Positions 13,554 to 16,488 of a stretch of 16,488 bases of DNA are shown here, piece by piece; the first letter of the stretch is position 1, and the number at the start of each line of letters is the position of its first letter. The notes under the pieces are model-generated. The model saw nothing but the letters and a program-made list of their open reading frames with translations. It did not search any database and was not told where the DNA came from. The position numbers and the translations under genes were made by a program. The DNA is from Muribaculaceae bacterium (GTDB lineage: Bacteria > Bacteroidota > Bacteroidia > Bacteroidales > Muribaculaceae), in contig VSPF01000052.1 in assembly GCA_009775195.1 (NCBI GenBank), positions 1 to 16,488 of the forward strand, given 5' to 3'.

Positions 13554-15338
13554 ATGAAACAAGAAAACACTAAAATCAAATGGCTGGCAGCACTGATGCT
13601 GTTGGCTCTGGTCGCCGTCCCGTCTCGTGCCGACGTCACCATCGACCAACTCAACTTTACCCTCAACGCCGACGGTACAGGATACACAGTAAAGAAATAC
13701 AATAATAACCTTATAGGTCGCCTGGAAATTCCCGCAGAATACAACGGCCGGCCGGTGGTTGGAATTGACGAAGAAGCATTTTATAATAGCTACCAGATTA
13801 CATCTGTTGTCATACCTAATACGATAAGCCGGGTTGGAGACATGGCCTTTGGCGGCTGCACTGCACTTGAGGCTGTTAATATTCCCAATTCGATATCCAT
13901 TATTGGCAACAGGGTATTCTATAATTGCCACTTTGCAGAGATATCCATCCCTACTTCTATAGTCTCGATAGGCTGCGAAGCCTTTAGGTTCTGTACGAAT
14001 CTGCGTTCAGTCGTAATTCCAAATTCCGTGACTTCAATTGGCGACAAAGCATTTTTTGGTTGCGACAAGCTTGCAAGCGTAAACATAGCTGCATCGGTAC
14101 AGTCTATCGGAGAATCATCATTCGGTAGTTGTAACGACCTCAGACATATTGTCGTAGACGAAGCCAACACGGTCTACGACAGCCGAGACAACTGTAATGC
14201 CATAATTGAGACAAAGACAAATACCCTGATAGCCGGATGCAATTACAGCCATATACCAAGCTCAGTGACCTCAATAGGCAACTACGCATTTCACAATTTC
14301 ATGAATTTGAAAAAAGTCCTCTTGCCCTCAACATTAGAAACTATAGGCAGAAACGCATTTGCTGCTTGTGGCAGTCTTGCCGATGTTGATTTTCCGACAT
14401 CGCTGAAAGCAATAGAAGACTCTGCTTTTATTGAATGTCCTCTTGATAATATCATTTTGCCCTCCTCGCTCGAAACAATAGGCACACGAGCCTTCAGTTA
14501 TTGCAAAATCTCAGATATCACAGTACCTGCATCGGTAACAAGTATTGACATAGCAGCATTTTCGGCATGTTCTAATCTGAAATCAATTATTGTTGAAAAT
14601 GGGAACAATGTCTATGACAGCCGGGAGAACTGCAACGCTATAATCGAGACTAATAGCAACACACTAATTTGTGGGTGTAAGGATAGTGACATTCCCTCGT
14701 CTATAACCTCAATAGGCGAAAGTGCTTTTGAATACTCGGGCATTACTGAAATCACAATCCCGATTAATGTCACCTCGATAGGAGAAAAAGCTTTCAATAC
14801 CTGTGGAAACCTTAAAAACATCGTCCTGCCGAACTCGTTGACCGCTATTGGCGACTATGCGTTTAATAGGTGCAATTCTATTACCGAAGTAGTAATACCC
14901 AACTCCGTACTTACTATCGGGGTGAGAACTTTTGCAAGATGTGGAAAGCTTGAAAAGGTGGTAATCGGCAGTTCGATAAACTTTATGGACAACGTTTTCA
15001 ACAACTGCCAACTACTAACATCTATAACTTCTTTTAATACAACCCCACCAGTTATTAATAACGTTTGCTTTAAAAATTATAATGCCACCCTCTATGTGCC
15101 ATCCTCTGCAATCGATGCTTACAATCAGGCAGAAAACTGGTCAATGTTTAGCAATATCATCGGTTTATCGAGTAGTATAGACGGTATTGCCGACGGCTCG
15201 GAGAACGGCATCGACTACTCCGCCCCGTACGAGGTATACAACATCGCTGGCGCAAGGATTGGGTGTAGTATCGACGGACTGGCACCGGCAATCTACATAG
15301 TCCGCCAAGGTTCGAAGACTGCCAAGGTGATAAAATAG
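13554..15338 (+). CDS. BspA-like secreted leucine-rich-repeat (LRR_5) protein, 594 aa
   Basis: Surface protein of the BspA type. A signal peptide (about 1-26: lysines, then LAALMLLALVAVPSRA) is followed by a short N-terminal domain (27-75) and then LRR_5 repeats of about 23 residues. Their pattern is IPNSVTSIGDKAFFGC-x-x-L, from about 85 to 490. Two repeats are interrupted by near-identical islands, at about 201-235 and 348-382, each containing VYDSR(D/E)NCNAIIET and ending in an unpaired GC. The tail (560-594) reads VYNIAGARIG then APAIYIVRQG and KVIK, resembling short C-terminal sorting domains of Bacteroidetes secreted proteins; a type IX-like route is possible. The ATG at 13554 is chosen because it starts the signal peptide. 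Codon use is more AT-rich than the neighbours. BspA-like proteins often bind host proteins or other bacteria; a specific partner cannot be read here. Confidence 0.9.
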   Translation: MKQENTKIKWLAALMLLALVAVPSRADVTIDQLNFTLNADGTGYTVKKYNNNLIGRLEIPAEYNGRPVVGIDEEAFYNSYQITSVVIPNTISRVGDMAFGGCTALEAVNIPNSISIIGNRVFYNCHFAEISIPTSIVSIGCEAFRFCTNLRSVVIPNSVTSIGDKAFFGCDKLASVNIAASVQSIGESSFGSCNDLRHIVVDEANTVYDSRDNCNAIIETKTNTLIAGCNYSHIPSSVTSIGNYAFHNFMNLKKVLLPSTLETIGRNAFAACGSLADVDFPTSLKAIEDSAFIECPLDNIILPSSLETIGTRAFSYCKISDITVPASVTSIDIAAFSACSNLKSIIVENGNNVYDSRENCNAIIETNSNTLICGCKDSDIPSSITSIGESAFEYSGITEITIPINVTSIGEKAFNTCGNLKNIVLPNSLTAIGDYAFNRCNSITEVVIPNSVLTIGVRTFARCGKLEKVVIGSSINFMDNVFNNCQLLTSITSFNTTPPVINNVCFKNYNATLYVPSSAIDAYNQAENWSMFSNIIGLSSSIDGIADGSENGIDYSAPYEVYNIAGARIGCSIDGLAPAIYIVRQGSKTAKVIK

Positions 15339-15346
15339 TCATGAGT

Positions 15347-15383
15347 CGTTAGGAGTTGGCAATAGTAACGCCAACCCCTAACG
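15347..15383. terminator. Hairpin between convergent genes, possible bidirectional terminator
   Basis: CGTTAGGAGTTGGC (15347-15360) pairs with GCCAACCCCTAACG (15370-15383): 14 positions with one mismatch, 9-base loop. It lies between the stops of the BspA-like gene and the kinase. No strong T-run follows on either strand, so it may act as a transcript-end stabiliser rather than a classical terminator. Confidence 0.6.
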
Positions 15384-15406
15384 TCTAACATACAAATATA
15401 AGGCAC

Positions 15407-16435
15407 CTAACTTTTAGCATTTTCCTTTATGCTATCGGCGAGGCGGATTTGATTACGAGTACGGACAAGGTTGTGTTCGGGGTAGGTGATGCGGTAATAT
15501 ACATCGCCGTTGATATAGTCGGTGAGGAAGCGGACGGCCTGCATGTAGGCGAAGCGCCACGCGGCCCACGGCAGCAGGGCACGCTCGGCCTCGTTGAGGA
15601 ATGTAGCTGTTGAGAGGTAGCCCTCGAGGGCGGCCTCGGCAATGTCGACGCGATAAGCCACGCGGTCTAAACCGGGGTCATCCTCGGCCAGGGTCGAAGC
15701 TGCAGTACGTAGGAAGTCGCCCATATCCGAAAACACCAGCGAAGGCATTACCGTATCGAGGTCGATTACAGCGACGACCTCGGTGCCGTCGGCATTGAAG
15801 AGCAGGTTGCTCACCTTTGTATCGCAGTGGCATACTCGGCGCGGCATCGTGCCATCGCGATGTGCGCGTTCGGGGGCGGTGGCGAAGTCGGCATGACGGC
15901 GAACGAAGCCGATTTCGTCGGCAAGCGCGGCCACACGGCCTGCAGAGTCGGCTGCCACGGCGTCTTCGAACTGCTGCAGGCGGTACTCCATGTCGTGAAA
16001 GCGCGGCAGGGTCTCGCCAAGTTCGCCGGCAAGCGGCGCAAGCACAGCCTCGAACTCGCCTATGGCGCGACCGGTCATATATGCCGTGCGCGGTGTCACC
16101 TCGGTGATGGTGCTTGTGCCCGAGATATAGTCCATGAGCCTCCAGGTCCTGCCCTCGTAAACGGCGTAGGTCTTGCCGGTCGAGGAAGCCTTGTGGAAGT
16201 GAAGGGTCGTCATGCCAGCTTCGGCAATAGCGGCTGTAACTTTGTCGATATTACCTTGCAAGGTATCAACATCCTGGAAGATGGCCGTATTGACCTGTTG
16301 GAGCACATAGCGCGGAGTGCCCCCGACGCAGACAAGGAAGGTGTGATTGATGAGTCCGTCGCCGAGCGGTCGCACATCGGCAGACCCGTTGATGCCGAAA
16401 TCGGCGAGAATAGGTTTGAAATCAGTTATATCCAT
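15407..16435 (-). CDS. Aminoglycoside-phosphotransferase-fold sugar kinase, NahK-like (N-acetylhexosamine 1-kinase), 342 aa
   Basis: Small-molecule kinase of the APH/choline kinase fold. The N-lobe has PLGDGLINHTFLV (23-35, glycine-rich turn) and YVLQQVN with the ATP-lobe context. The catalytic loop is VCHCDTKVSNLLF, where Asp205 and Asn210 fit the HxDxxxxN pattern with Cys in place of the common Gly. The metal-binding part is AVIDLDTVMPSLVFSDMGD (Asp225/Asp227). The DTKVSN and IDLDTVMP blocks resemble NahK, which phosphorylates GlcNAc/GalNAc at C1 in mucin-glycan use. A homoserine or choline kinase of the same fold is possible. No hexosamine phosphorylase lies in the window. The start is the ATG at 16435; an extension to 16459 begins with TTG and covers the putative -7 box. 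Confidence 0.82.
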   Translation of the reverse strand: MDITDFKPILADFGINGSADVRPLGDGLINHTFLVCVGGTPRYVLQQVNTAIFQDVDTLQGNIDKVTAAIAEAGMTTLHFHKASSTGKTYAVYEGRTWRLMDYISGTSTITEVTPRTAYMTGRAIGEFEAVLAPLAGELGETLPRFHDMEYRLQQFEDAVAADSAGRVAALADEIGFVRRHADFATAPERAHRDGTMPRRVCHCDTKVSNLLFNADGTEVVAVIDLDTVMPSLVFSDMGDFLRTAASTLAEDDPGLDRVAYRVDIAEAALEGYLSTATFLNEAERALLPWAAWRFAYMQAVRFLTDYINGDVYYRITYPEHNLVRTRNQIRLADSIKENAKS

Positions 16436-16456
16436 GGGTAGTAAAAAATATTTATG

Positions 16457-16464
16457 CAAATATA
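16457..16464 (-). promoter_or_regulatory. Possible -7 element of the kinase gene
   Basis: TATATTTG on the minus strand matches TAnnTTTG and lies 21 bases ahead of the ATG at 16435. No TTTG is found at the right distance upstream, so support is weak. Confidence 0.35.
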
Positions 16465-16488
16465 AATGATTTCTTGCATATATTGAGT

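Noticed and set aside
1..16488. CRISPR arrays, tRNA or rRNA genes, insertion-sequence ends, phage genes
   Set aside because: None were seen. The only repeats found are the two REP-like units, the 23-bp promoter repeats, the paired operator sites and the LRR coding repeats.

Overview
The window looks like chromosomal DNA of a gut-type Bacteroidales, plausibly Muribaculaceae (family-level placement is inference). The support is internal. Several start regions carry the Bacteroidetes promoter pattern TTTG-N19-TAnnTTTG. There is a BspA-like leucine-rich-repeat surface protein, an SGNH-GH43 fusion and a NahK-like sugar kinase. SD sequences are mostly weak.

Layout, left to right. (1) 1-156: C-terminal end of a CBS-domain protein, probably a ClC-type chloride channel. 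(2) 177-785: a REP-associated tyrosine transposase (RAYT) carrying two inverted 26-bp REP-like palindromes inside its own reading frame. (3) 804-4541, minus strand: a methionine operon made of promoter, Met-rich leader peptide, terminator/antiterminator, O-acetylhomoserine sulfhydrylase, homoserine O-acetyltransferase and homoserine dehydrogenase. Together these enzymes carry aspartate semialdehyde to homocysteine, and the leader has every part of a classical ribosome-mediated attenuator sensing Met-tRNA. (4) 4566-6231, minus: a secreted SGNH esterase-GH43 glycosidase fusion with its own promoter. Its promoter region resembles the met promoter region. (5) 6268-12958, minus: a seven-gene export operon (TetR regulator, TolC-like outer membrane protein, HlyD-like lipoprotein, two ABC ATPases, two ABC-2 permeases) with overlapping or tightly packed genes, a consensus promoter and two operator-like palindromes. 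The first ATPase is broken by a one-base frameshift inside its ABC signature motif. (6) 12959-13553: a long intergenic region. Its left part shows nothing recognisable. Its right part has a perfect plus-strand promoter followed by about 300 nt of strongly structured RNA ending in a long hairpin and a U-rich tract. (7) 13554-15338: a secreted BspA-like LRR protein, more AT-rich than its neighbours. (8) 15407-16435, minus: a NahK-like phosphotransferase.

The strongest candidates for something undescribed are the methionine leader-peptide attenuator (4323-4541) and the structured RNA or leader in front of the BspA-like gene (about 13190-13497).
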